Shown here: one piece after another, positions 1 to 9,044 of the stretch | Layout: every line of letters begins with the position of its first letter | Position numbering within the stretch: position 1 is the stretch's first letter | Assembly: GCA_964527735.1 (NCBI GenBank) | Contig: CAZGPG010000013.1 | Coordinates: 1-64,000 of the forward strand | Origin: JBEBVQ01 sp964527735 | Lineage (GTDB): Bacteria; Bacteroidota; Bacteroidia; Chitinophagales; Chitinophagaceae | DNA length: 64,000 nt | Direction: 5' to 3' | Program-made: the position numbers and the translations under genes | Notes under the pieces: model-generated | Told to the model about the DNA's origin: nothing | What the model saw: only the letters and a program-made list of their open reading frames with translations | Database searches by the model: none

Positions 1-588
1 CCCCATCCCTTCGCCGTGCGTACGGCAGCCGACATCAACCGCACCCCGCCCTTCGGCAGCGGGCCGCTGCTGCTGGAGCAGATCCGCGAAAAGCCGCTCA
101 AAACAGTTTGCAACCTGTTCGACTACGGTATAGAGCACAGCCTGATCACCGTTTGGGAAGAATGGACGGAGCTGGCCATCACCAGCAACGAAGAAAACGT
201 GTACAGCGAAGGCAGCGGCCGTGCCCGCCTGGTGCGGTTCGGCGGGTATTTCACCCAACTGATCGCCGCCTGGCTGCAATTGTATCTACGCATCACGCCC
301 GAAGCGCTGCGCCCGCCGCTGATGCTGCCAAAACCCATCCCTGTAAAGCGCCTTTTATCTGTGGAACAGGAGCCGGAAGCCGTCATCCGCAGCTTCACCC
401 GGCTATATACCCGGCGAGAGAGCCTGCAGGAGCTTTGGGCGGCGCTGGATGCTGTTGCGGCCAACCCGGCTGCACGGCAGGTGGTACGGCGGAATCTGCT
501 CAGCTATTACGAGACAATGGCCTGTATCGCGGAAGCTTCTTTCGCGCTATTTCCGTCCCCGGAAAGCCGCACGGGGAACGGGCTGTAA
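1..588 (+). CDS. hypothetical protein, 5' end outside window
   Basis: The frame is open from base 1 to the TAA at 586-588, so at least 195 C-terminal residues are present and the true start is probably upstream of the window; an in-frame GTG lies at 16. I do not recognise the family. The protein looks helical and soluble, with tryptophan-rich stretches (VWEEW, AAWLQLY) and no signal peptide or membrane segment. Its general pattern of a helical segment ending in AAWL resembles the unknown protein at 57678-58337, but the similarity is too weak to assert homology. The stop codon abuts the first unit of a 21-bp-spaced dyad array. Confidence 0.6.
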   Translation, partial: PHPFAVRTAADINRTPPFGSGPLLLEQIREKPLKTVCNLFDYGIEHSLITVWEEWTELAITSNEENVYSEGSGRARLVRFGGYFTQLIAAWLQLYLRITPEALRPPLMLPKPIPVKRLLSVEQEPEAVIRSFTRLYTRRESLQELWAALDAVAANPAARQVVRRNLLSYYETMACIAEASFALFPSPESRTGNGL

Positions 589-646
589 TTTGGTGCTTAC
601 CAAATTTATTTTGGTGCTTACCAAAAAATATTTGGTAAGCACTAAA
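588..646. repeat. three dyad units at exact 21-bp spacing
   Basis: Two direct copies of TTTGGTGCTTACCAAA (centres near 596.5 and 617.5) are followed by one inverted, nearly identical copy TTTGGTAAGCACTAAA (centre near 638.5). Each unit has TTTGGT/ACCAAA ends. Unit centres are 21 bp apart, two helical turns. Units two and three can also fold into one hairpin of about 16 bp. The array begins at the stop codon of the upstream gene. It could be a terminator region or a multi-site operator; no neighbouring gene decides between them. Confidence 0.7.
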
Positions 647-675
647 TTAAATTTGGACGGCATCAAATCAAAAAA

Positions 676-709
676 ACAAGCCTGTGCTTTCCGGAAAGCA
701 CAGGCTTGT
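676..709 (-). terminator. perfect 34-nt palindrome with T-run on minus strand
   Basis: Bases 676-692 are the exact reverse complement of 693-709. Read on the minus strand the hairpin is followed by a run of seven T, the form of an intrinsic terminator. It lies 31 bases beyond the stop of the HU-like remnant at 741-902, so it is probably that gene's old terminator. It may also stop readthrough from the left. Confidence 0.75.
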
Positions 710-740
710 CAGGTTTCAACGCAGGCAAAAGGGGGTATCC

Positions 741-902
741 TTACGCCTTTTGATATTTGAGCGTGGTCTTCAGCAACGGGCCCGGCGTGAACAGGAAACG
801 GGCGTTTCTGATAACCGAAGCGTTCACTTCCTCAGCTGTAGGGCGACCCTCGCTGCTCAAACTGACGCGCAAGCTGCCCAGATCGCCGATTCTACAACAG
901 GA
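741..902 (-). pseudogene. C-terminal remnant of an HU-family (HU_rel type) DNA-binding protein
   Basis: The minus strand reads 53 codons to a TAA at 741-743 without any start codon; an in-frame TAA at 903-905 precedes them. The peptide contains RIGDLGSLRVSLSSEG, a TAEEVNAS segment, a FTPG motif and a KTTLKYQKA tail. In the Bacteroidota HU-related family (about 120-150 residues) this order GDLGSF..SSEG..TAEEV..FTPG forms the C-terminal half. The N-terminal half is missing and the sequence to the right runs into a cluster of interspersed palindromes, suggesting loss by rearrangement. The retained terminator at 676-709 supports a once-functional gene. Confidence 0.72.
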
Positions 903-992
903 TTATTGTCAGGAATAAAAAATGTTGTACCGTTTAAAGAGCAGGACGCCTGTTCTTTACCGGTACGCCTGTCAGGAACAACGTCGTCCGTA

Positions 993-1226
993 GGGGCAAC
1001 CCTTGCGGTTGCCCTCCTCGCGGTTATCCGTTGGCAATTGGGCGAATGCAATTGGGCGAATGCAATTCGCCCCTACGTGTAAATCCAATAATGCGCGTGT
1101 TGATAAAAGACGATTCCGGATCAGATCGCATGGTATTCAAATGCGATGTCATGCCGTTGTAGGGGCGAATTGCATTCGCCCGTATAACACATAATATGTG
1201 TGGGCGAAAATTTTTTCGCCCACACA
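993..1226. repeat. cluster of interspersed palindromes (GGGGCGAAT type)
   Basis: Several REP-like elements stand together: GGGCAACC/GGTTGCCC arms at 994-1014, tandem GGGCGAATGCAATT units near 1040-1075 ending in ATTCGCCCCTACG, a GGGCGAAT/ATTCGCCC dyad at 1163-1181, and a GTGTGGGCGAAA/TTTCGCCCACAC hairpin at 1198-1225. Related copies lie near 13892-13940 and 42931-42953. The rest of 906-1369 holds no gene I can support; short frames here are by-products of the repeats. Confidence 0.75.
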
Positions 1227-1331
1227 ACACAACATATAATACCTGCCGTCCCGGACGTTTATCCGTCCGTCCCGGATGCGCTGGCGCTAACATTCAGGAC
1301 AGCGCATCCTTGCGTCTCCCGGCGTATTTTC

Positions 1332-1339
1332 ATATCTTG
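1332..1339 (+). promoter_or_regulatory. possible -7 box of the SBBP-lipase gene
   Basis: TATCTTGC, 30 bases before the chosen ATG, resembles the Bacteroidota -7 box TAnnTTTG with a weaker end. The same octamer precedes the truncated sensor gene at 54467. Confidence 0.35.
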
Positions 1340-1369
1340 CAGCCTTATCCCCCTAACGATAATACAGTT

Positions 1370-4300
1370 ATGATCCCCCCTGTTCGTATTGCGTATTTAT
1401 TTTTACTATCCTGTTTTTATTCTATTGATACCCTCAGTGCCCATTCCGACTCAGCCCCTGCCCCGTCGCCGGAGCTGATGAGCCGCAGGATGACGGAAAG
1501 TGGCCTGCTGTTTACCGAAAACAGGGGGCAGGTGGCAGACATGCAGGGCAACCTCCGTCCCGATATCCTGTTTACCGCACATAGCAAAGGCGCTAAAATA
1601 TTCCTGACGGCCACCGGTATCCATTACCAGTTTACCCGGACGGAATACCCTGAAGGTTACAGCCACGACCCGCGCGGGATGAAGGACTTCCGGCTGCAGG
1701 ATTCGCTGCGTAACCAGATGAAAACCAGCACGCACCGCTTTACACTTTCCCTGGCAGGCGCCAACCCTGCCCCGAAGATCCGGAAAGAGGAACAGAGTGA
1801 ATATTTCGAGAATTTTTACCATGCTCATTGCCCCGATGGCATCACGGGTGTGCACACCTTTAGCCGGGTGGTGTTTGAGCAGGTGTACCCGGGCATTGAC
1901 TGGGTGATCTACAGCAACGGCTCGGGGATGAAGTACGACTTTATCGTGTACCCCGGTGCAGACCCTTCGCTGATCCGGCTGCAGGTGAGTGACGCGGAGC
2001 AGGTATATATCTCGGAAGCCGGGGAATTGGTAATGCAGACCTCGCTTGGGGAAGTGCGGGAAAAAGCGCCGGTAAGCTTTGCCGGAGGGAAGCAGGTAGA
2101 TACAAGGTTTGTACAACATCAAGAAGATATTATTGGCTTTGCGGTAAACAAACAAACCACAGACACACTGGTTATAGATCCGGTTGTGGTTTGGGCTACT
2201 TATTATGGGGGAGGCGATAATGAGTATGGGGTTTCCTGTGCTATAGATGGAGTAGGCAATGTATATTTAGCTGGGACTACACTTAGTACTTCGGATATTG
2301 CTGCGGGTGGGTTTCAGAATTTATATAGCGGAAGTGACGATGCGTTTCTTGTTAAATTCAATGGTACGGGGTCAAGACTTTGGGCTACTTATTACGGAGG
2401 GACAGATCATTACGGATTGGCAGGTCGGGATGAGGGATATTCCTGTGCTACGGATGCAGCAGGAAACGTATATTTAGCTGGAATTACATATAGTACTTCG
2501 GGGATTGCTGCGGGTGGGTTTCAGAATATACATAGTGGAGGAAATTTCTTGGGAACTGATGCATTCCTTGTTAAGTTCAGTAGTACTGGTACGAGGCTTT
2601 GGGCTACCTATTATGGTGGGAGTGACTATGAATCTTGGGCTTCCTGTGCTACAGATACAGCCGGCAATGTGTATTTAGCTGGAGAGACAAGTAGCACTTC
2701 GGGTATTGCATCCGGTGGGTTTCAGAATGTATTTAGTGGATATGGGGATGCCTTTCTTGTAAAGTTTAGTGCTACTGGCTCAAGGCTTTGGGCTACTTAT
2801 TATGGTGGGACAGGTCTTATAGGGACTGGAGGGTATTCTTGTGCTACAGATGCAGCCGGAAATGTGTATTTAGTTGGAATTACAGGTAGCACTTCGGGTA
2901 TTGCATCCGGTGGGTTTCAGAATGTATATGGAGGAGGAAATAATGATGCATTTCTTGTCAAGTTCAGTAGTACTGGTGCAAGNNNNNNNNNNNNNNNNNN
3001 NNNNNNNNNNNNNNNNNNNNNNNNNNNNNNNNNNNNNNNNNNNNNNNNNNNNNNNNNNNNNNNNNNNNNNNNNNNNNNNNNNATGGAGGAGGAAATAATG
3101 ATGCATTTCTTGTCAAGTTCAGTAGTACTGGTGCAAGACTTTGGGCGACTTATTATGGAGGGGCAGGTAATGAAGGAATGAGGTCGTGGGGGGATGAGAT
3201 TTCCTGTGCTACAGATGCAGCCGGAAATGTGTATTTAGCTGGATCTACAAGTAGTACTTCGGGTATTGCAGCCGGTGGATTTCAGAATGTACATAGAGGG
3301 GATTATGACGCGTTTCTTGTAAAGTTCAGCACCACAGGATCAAGGCTTTGGGCTACTTATTACGGGGAAACATATGAGGATATAGGGTCTGCCTGTGTTA
3401 CAGATGCAGCCGGAAATATATATTTAGCTGGAATGACAATTAACTCTTCGGGTATCGCATCAGGTGGTTTTCAAAATGTACATGGAGGGGCTTATGATGC
3501 ATTTCTCGTCAAAATATCCGATTGCCTACCATCAGACACCACACTCACAGATACCGCCTGCGATACTTATACACTAAATACCCAAACCTACGATAGCACA
3601 GACACCTACACCCAATTATTCACCAACGCTGCCGGCTGCGACAGCATCGTCACCTTGCACCTCACCATACTGTCTGTAGATACCGCCGTTTCAGTAAGGG
3701 GCGATACCCTCACCGCCCTTGCAGGCGGCGCCACCTTCCAGTGGCTGTCCTGCGGCGGCGGCGGTTATTCGGTGATCCCCGGCGCTACCGACAGCACTTA
3801 TGTTATTACCGCCAACGGCAGTTTTGCCGTAGCCGTCACGCAAAACGGATGTACGGATACTTCATCCTGCCATACCGTTGCATCGCGCATTCATATCATC
3901 AATAAAATTCCGGATAATCCCAAATTGCCGGATCTCAACTTGTATGAAGGAGCGATTGATACTGCGGCGTCGCCTGTAAAGATCTGCGCCGATGGCAGCA
4001 AGGCTACAAGATTGATGTTCATCAACCGTACAGGCAAACCTTCTTCCGGGATACGCTTCCGGGTGACGGGCGGTACTGATAAGGAAGAGTTCGGGTATTT
4101 TACCGGCTACTCGTTTACCGGTGATACGGTTTCCGCATTGCTGCAGCATCCGGAATATCTCAAAGCCGCACATAAGCCGTTCCGGCCGGATGAGATTGCC
4201 ATTGTTGATTCTTCTTTGTCGGCTCCGGAGATAATTTATACCATGCCCGTTCATGTGTACCGGGCGCCGGTATTAATGATGCATGGGTTATGGGGAGAGG

Positions 4301-6033
4301 CCAGAGGGTTTTACCCGATGTGGCAAGGTTTATATAATTCTGAACTTTACCCTTGGTTATTAATAGATATTGGTGATTACTCTGCGTGCAATGGGTGCAA
4401 GTTTATAACAAACTTCGGCGAAACATATACCCGTATCACAGAGTTACTGAACCATATCCGCAGCAAGGGTTTTTCATCCGGACGGATAGATTATATCGGT
4501 CATAGTATGGGTGGGTTATTAGGACGGCAATATATACAGAGTGCATTTTATCGTGGAGATATTCACAAGCTGATCACCATTAACACCCCTCATATCGGCA
4601 CACAGAGTGCGGATATGCTTATAAAACACCCCATACTACAAGATTTCATTACCACAGCAAAAAAATATGTTGATTCCGGTGCGGTAGGAGACCTGAAAAC
4701 CAACAGTATGGCCATACAAGCCCTGCACCAGGGAGGTCAAAGCCCGAATTACAATAACATCTCCTCGCACACCATTGTTACCCGTGAGTCTGTTTTCCGG
4801 TCGGAGTGGTCGTGGGTATCTGTATTGACCGGCGTGGGTAAATTAATGCCCTATGGAGGAACAGTAAATCATCTCTGGTCCGGCACCGCCAAATTTCTGG
4901 ATTCGTTGTATGATGGTGAAACACATGACATGGTCGTACCTGTATCTTCCCAGCAAGGTGGATTAAGTGGACAAAGCACGACATTCATAGACTTCCAGGT
5001 GCATTTAGGTTCTCAGAGTAATTCCCAGGTCATTTCAAGGGTAGCAGAATTGCTCAATGCTCCTGTAAGCAGCAGCCTGTTCAGCCATTCTGGTTTCCAT
5101 GTACCCAATTACCCGTTAAGCAGCGCTTTTAAAAAACCGGCTCCCGGCGAACAAAAGCCGTCCGGTCATGGCACGGTGACACTTACGGCTCAGGGTGCAG
5201 GGGCACAGGTTGTACCTGGACAGCAGCTGCAACTGCATGTCAGCAGTACCGGTACCATTCAGCACCTGACCCTGGCAGCGGGTACGCGTGGCAGCGATAT
5301 CTTCATTACAGATACCATGCGCAGCAACGCCGTGTTTAATTATACCGTACCGGCGGAAGCCATCGGCACACTAACCTTCATGGCGGCAGGTGCGGACAGC
5401 TCAGGTATTATAGATCATACAACACTTTCGCTCCCCATATCCATTACTGCAGGCCTGGACAGCATCAAGTGTGATCCCAGGGTGATCATCGCATCTGTAA
5501 ACGGTAGAGCAGCCGTACTCGTAGATGGCTACTTCGATGACCAGGTGGTACGCGACATCAGCTATTCCGACTATGTGAACTATGCGCTTGCGGATACCAG
5601 CGTAGCAACATATGTTTCGGAGAACATCATCCGGGGGAAACGTGAAGATACCACCACCCTGTATGTAATACACCGGGATGATACGGTACGCATCCCCGTA
5701 GTGGTCATTCCCGAAGCGCCCGATCCAGGTACTACTTCCGTAGCAGATGCTGCAGGCGGTTATAACCGGGGCGCAACGGATCACAGCCTGGAGATCTATC
5801 CCAATCCCAATGGAGGGACATTCGCGCTCCGGTTTGCTGCACCTGCAGGCACCCGGGTCATTACGGAAGTATATAACACATTAGGCCGGCGGGTGTACCT
5901 GCAGGAAGGTGTAGCCGATGCGGGCCATACCCGGCAGACGATAACGCTGCGTAATATGCCACAGGGTCTGTATTATGTACGGATACATACGGATGAGGGG
6001 ATACAAACCGGTACAGTGATTATAAACGAATAA
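1370..6033 (+). CDS. secreted SBBP-repeat propeller protein with lipase-like domain and T9SS tail
   Basis: The start at 1370 is chosen because it opens a signal peptide; the frame is open upstream but that part looks non-coding. Order: signal peptide; an N-terminal domain with the ENRGQ motif usual before SBBP repeats; six SBBP repeats of about 50-70 residues (each WATYYGG...GNVYLAG...DAFLVKF) from about residue 275; a CD(S/T)YTLN/AAGCDSIVTL adhesin-like module; an alpha/beta-hydrolase of PGAP1/lipase type with MMHGLWGE and the nucleophile elbow GHSMGG (Ser near codon 4504); and a type A T9SS sorting domain starting IYPNPNGG. A 100-N gap shifts the apparent frame. If the 155 bases 2928-3082 are removed, one continuous frame of about 1502 residues results. 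The propeller may bind surfaces while the lipase domain cleaves an ester; that is inference. Confidence 0.85.
2983..3082. other. assembly gap of exactly 100 N
   Basis: One hundred N lie inside the fourth SBBP repeat. The 55 bases before the gap (2928-2982) are identical to the 55 bases after it (3083-3137). Such an identical flank is expected when two contigs overlap by one k-mer and the scaffolder inserts a placeholder. Collapsing the overlap restores the reading frame. Confidence 0.95.
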
Positions 6034-6047
6034 TCCGTGCCGGATGC

Positions 6048-6077
6048 CGTAGAGACGTAGCATGCTACGTCTCTACG
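6048..6077. repeat. perfect 30-nt palindrome between convergent genes
   Basis: CGTAGAGACGTAGCA is followed directly by its reverse complement. It lies between the SBBP-lipase gene and the leftward ABC exporter. The exporter's TAG stop codon (bases 6073-6075) is inside it. A sister copy is at 48188-48215 and a divergent one at 32455-32490. It could form a transcription-stopping hairpin in both directions. Confidence 0.85.
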
Positions 6078-7887
6078 ACGGGGATGATGGGGATGATGGG
6101 GACGATGGCGATGTATGCGTGTTCTGATGCCGGTACAATGCAGCATAACGGCCATCCAGCCGCATCAGTTCGTCATGTGTGCCCTGTTCTGCAATCCCAC
6201 CGTTGTCCAGCATCAGAATACGATCGAATGACCAGGCGGTGAATATCCGGTGTGTGATGATCAGTACGGTTTTGTCCCGGATATAATCCTGCAGATTATG
6301 CAGGATGTTCTGCTCCGTTTGTGTATCGACGGCCGATAGCGACTCATCGAGTATTAGCAGCTTGTTGTTTCTCAGTATGGTCCTTGCCAGCACGAGCCGT
6401 TGTTTCTGCCCGCCCGAAAGCATCACGCCACGCTCGCCGATGATGGTTTCATAACCTTGTGTCAGCTTTTGAATGTCTTTCTCGAGATCTGCCATCCGTG
6501 CGGCTTCCCGGACTTCAGCCTCTGTAGCTTCGTAGCGTCCGAACCTGATGTTGTTATATATTGTATCGCTGAACAGGAACGCTTCCTGCGCGGCATAGGC
6601 GATCTGCCGGCGAAGCTGGTGCAGCTCATATTCTTTTACAGGAATGCCGTCTATTTCAAGTGTTCCTTCTTCTACATCATACATCCTGAGCAGTAGCTGC
6701 GCCAGCGTGGACTTCCCCGATCCGGTCTTCCCGATGATGGCTACTTTTTCTCCTGCTTTAATGTGCAGGGAAAAATCACGCAGCGCACGTATCCCGGTGT
6801 GCGGGTAGGTAAAGCTGACATTGCTGAAAGATATGCCGCCCTCAATTGTATGCTGCACGGCGCCCGGTGGTGAAACGATCTCCGGCTCTGTATGCAGGAA
6901 CTCGTTGATCCGCTTCTGGGAGGCTGCGGCGCGCTGGGTCATGGAGGCCACCCAGCCGATGCTCGATATGGGAAACATCAGCAGGTTGATGTAGATCACA
7001 AATTCAGCGATATTCCCGGCAGTAATATTTCCCTGTATGGCCATGTACCCTCCGACGAGGATGGTGCTCAGCATGCTTAAGCCGATGAACAGATTCATGG
7101 ACGGGAAATAAATGGCTTCCGTGAGCGAAAGGTTGACGGAGCTTTTCTTGTATTCTTCCGAATTTGTGTTGAAGAACCGGCGCATGGTCTGCTCCTGGAC
7201 AAATGATTTGATCACACGGATACCTGAATAAGACTCCTGGGCAGTAGTGGTGAGCATGGATAGCTGCGCCTGTATCTTCTCGCTTTTCCGGAAGATGATT
7301 TTGTTGACGTAATAGATCACAAATGCCAGAAAGGGCAGCGGTATGATCACGAAGAATGTCAGCCAGGCATCCACACGCAGCATACCCCAGATACACATTA
7401 CAGACAGCACAATCAGGTTGACGCCGTACATGATCGCCGGGCCGGTATACTGCCGTACCCGCGATACATCCTCGGAGACACGGTTCATCAGGTCGCCGGT
7501 AAAATGGGTTTTATAGAAATGAGTATGCAGCCGCTGGTAGTGAGCATATATTTCGTTCTTCTGGTCGTACTCGATCAGCCGCGACATAACGATGATGGTC
7601 TGCCGCATAAGAAACATGAAGACACCACGTGTGAGCGCCAGGCCAAGCAGTAGTAGCCCGTTCCAGAATACCAGGTTGAGCACCAGGGATTGCATGGGGC
7701 CGGCAAGCACACTGTCGCCGACCAGACGGTAGCTGTTGATATGCTGCTGCACAGAGTCCAGCACATTCCGGATCACTGCCGGCGGCATCACGGCAAACAT
7801 ATTGGACAGGGTGACAAACAGCACACCCAGCAACAGTCGCCATTTATAACGCAGGAAGTAGGGATGGAGCGCGGCAAGATCTTTCAT
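6073..7887 (-). CDS. ABC exporter, fused permease and ATPase (MsbA/BmrA type)
   Basis: A 604-residue half-transporter that would act as a homodimer in the inner membrane. The N-terminal half holds about six membrane helices; the C-terminal nucleotide-binding domain has Walker A GKTGSGKST, signature LSGGQKQRL, Walker B LLILDES and a D-loop SAVD, all intact. Substrate cannot be told; related proteins export lipids or drugs. The last ten residues are a low-complexity Ser-Ser-Pro tail produced by a GGGGATGAT-type tandem repeat, and the stop codon lies in the adjacent palindrome, so the native C-terminus has probably been altered. It is divergent from asd across about 100 bases. Confidence 0.9.
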   Translation of the reverse strand: MKDLAALHPYFLRYKWRLLLGVLFVTLSNMFAVMPPAVIRNVLDSVQQHINSYRLVGDSVLAGPMQSLVLNLVFWNGLLLLGLALTRGVFMFLMRQTIIVMSRLIEYDQKNEIYAHYQRLHTHFYKTHFTGDLMNRVSEDVSRVRQYTGPAIMYGVNLIVLSVMCIWGMLRVDAWLTFFVIIPLPFLAFVIYYVNKIIFRKSEKIQAQLSMLTTTAQESYSGIRVIKSFVQEQTMRRFFNTNSEEYKKSSVNLSLTEAIYFPSMNLFIGLSMLSTILVGGYMAIQGNITAGNIAEFVIYINLLMFPISSIGWVASMTQRAAASQKRINEFLHTEPEIVSPPGAVQHTIEGGISFSNVSFTYPHTGIRALRDFSLHIKAGEKVAIIGKTGSGKSTLAQLLLRMYDVEEGTLEIDGIPVKEYELHQLRRQIAYAAQEAFLFSDTIYNNIRFGRYEATEAEVREAARMADLEKDIQKLTQGYETIIGERGVMLSGGQKQRLVLARTILRNNKLLILDESLSAVDTQTEQNILHNLQDYIRDKTVLIITHRIFTAWSFDRILMLDNGGIAEQGTHDELMRLDGRYAALYRHQNTHTSPSSPSSPSSPS

Positions 7888-7962
7888 TCCGGGTATTGAT
7901 CCTCTGTAAAAGGAGCAAAGTTCGTTAATTTCCTTCCTTTTCGGCAGATAGCTTACGATTTC

Positions 7963-7970
7963 TTAATTTC
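7963..7970 (+). promoter_or_regulatory. variant -7 box of asd
   Basis: TAATTTCG about 20 bases before the asd start differs at one base from TAnnTTTG. The same TTCG variant is seen before lemA and before the DUF4197 gene. Confidence 0.35.
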
Positions 7971-7990
7971 GCGCAAATCTTTATCATAAT

Positions 7991-8998
7991 ATGCGTATTG
8001 CTTTAGTGGGCGCCACCGGCTTGGTGGGCACTACCATGTTGCAGATCCTCGAAGAAAGAAACTTTCCGGTAACGGAGCTGATACCTGTGGCTTCTGAAAA
8101 GTCGGCAGGTAAAAAGGTATCTTTTAAAGGGAAGGAATATGTGGTGCATACTGCTGCTGAAGCATTGGCTAAGCGGCCGCAACTGGCGTTGTTCTCTGCA
8201 GGCGGGAGCATATCACTGGCGCTGGCGCCGGAGTTTGCTGCTATCGGCTGCCGCGTGGTGGATAATTCTTCCGCCTGGCGTATGGATCCTTCCAAAAAGC
8301 TGGTCGTACCCGAAGTGAACGGCCATACGCTTACACCTGAAGATATGATCATTGCCAATCCCAACTGCTCCACCATCCAGATGGTGGTGGCGCTGCACCC
8401 GGTACATCAGAAATATGGGATTAAAAGAGTGGTAGTGAGCACATACCAATCGGTTACCGGTACGGGGCAAAAGGCAGTAGCCGAATTGCTCGACGAACGT
8501 GCCGGTGGGAAAGGTCAGGGTGTATATCCGCACCCGATCGACATGAACGTGCTGCCGCATATAGATGTATTCCAGGATAATGGCTATACCAAAGAGGAGA
8601 TGAAGATGGTGCAGGAGACCTGCAAGATCATGGGCGATGATTCGATACGGGTGACTGCTACAACCGTGCGTGTACCGGTAATGGGGGGGCACAGTGAGAG
8701 CGTCAATGTAGAACTGCGTCAGGATTTTGACGAACAGGAATTGCGGGATCTGTGGCGTGCTGTGCCGGGTATCATTGTTCAGGATGATCCCTCAAAGAAT
8801 GAGTATCCGATGCCATTGTATGCAGCGGGGCGGGACGAGGTGTTTATCGGCCGCATCCGCCGGGATTATTCTCAGGATAATGCCTTTAATTGTTGGGTGG
8901 TAGCGGACAATCTCCGGAAGGGCGCAGCTACCAACGCCGTGCAGATCGCGGAGTATCTGTACCGGCAGGGATGGCATAACGCGGTACCTGTTGTTTAA
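7991..8998 (+). CDS. asd: aspartate-semialdehyde dehydrogenase
   Basis: Reduces aspartyl phosphate to aspartate semialdehyde with NADPH, the branch step to lysine, diaminopimelate, threonine and methionine, in the cytosol. The 335-residue length is normal. The N-terminal nucleotide-binding motif is VGATGLVG; the catalytic cysteine (about residue 126) sits in NPNCSTIQ, and the GGHSES motif carries the acid-base histidine. ATG at 7991 fits the family start. It is a single gene, followed at once by a hairpin that begins one base after the stop codon. Confidence 0.95.
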   Translation: MRIALVGATGLVGTTMLQILEERNFPVTELIPVASEKSAGKKVSFKGKEYVVHTAAEALAKRPQLALFSAGGSISLALAPEFAAIGCRVVDNSSAWRMDPSKKLVVPEVNGHTLTPEDMIIANPNCSTIQMVVALHPVHQKYGIKRVVVSTYQSVTGTGQKAVAELLDERAGGKGQGVYPHPIDMNVLPHIDVFQDNGYTKEEMKMVQETCKIMGDDSIRVTATTVRVPVMGGHSESVNVELRQDFDEQELRDLWRAVPGIIVQDDPSKNEYPMPLYAAGRDEVFIGRIRRDYSQDNAFNCWVVADNLRKGAATNAVQIAEYLYRQGWHNAVPVV

Positions 8999-9042
8999 TT
9001 GTTGAACCGTTTCATTGTTGAATCGATTAAATGGTTCAACAA
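8999..9042. terminator. hairpin between asd and the outer membrane protein gene
   Basis: TTGTTGAACC at 8999-9008 and its reverse complement at 9033-9042 flank a loop that contains another TTGTTGAA word. It starts right after the asd stop and ends two bases before the stop of the convergent gene, so it can serve both. Confidence 0.55.
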
Positions 9043-9044
9043 CA

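Noticed and set aside
588..646. A CRISPR array
   Set aside because: Repeats are adjacent with only a few bases between them, one unit is inverted, and there are no unique spacers or cas genes.
449..760. A 103-residue frame with seven-residue repeats (LVLTKFI-type) over the 21-bp array
   Set aside because: It overlaps the end of a better gene, the repeat follows directly from the DNA period, and the remainder crosses a terminator palindrome.
993..1226. Insertion sequence
   Set aside because: Only short palindromes; no transposase frame or terminal repeats around a coding unit.
1196..1369. N-terminal extension of the SBBP-lipase gene
   Set aside because: It runs through an interspersed palindrome and lacks a signal peptide; the ATG at 1370 opens a normal signal peptide.
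1451..2155. A 234-residue frame on the minus strand
   Set aside because: Fully antisense to the SBBP-lipase N-terminal domain, with no recognisable motif.
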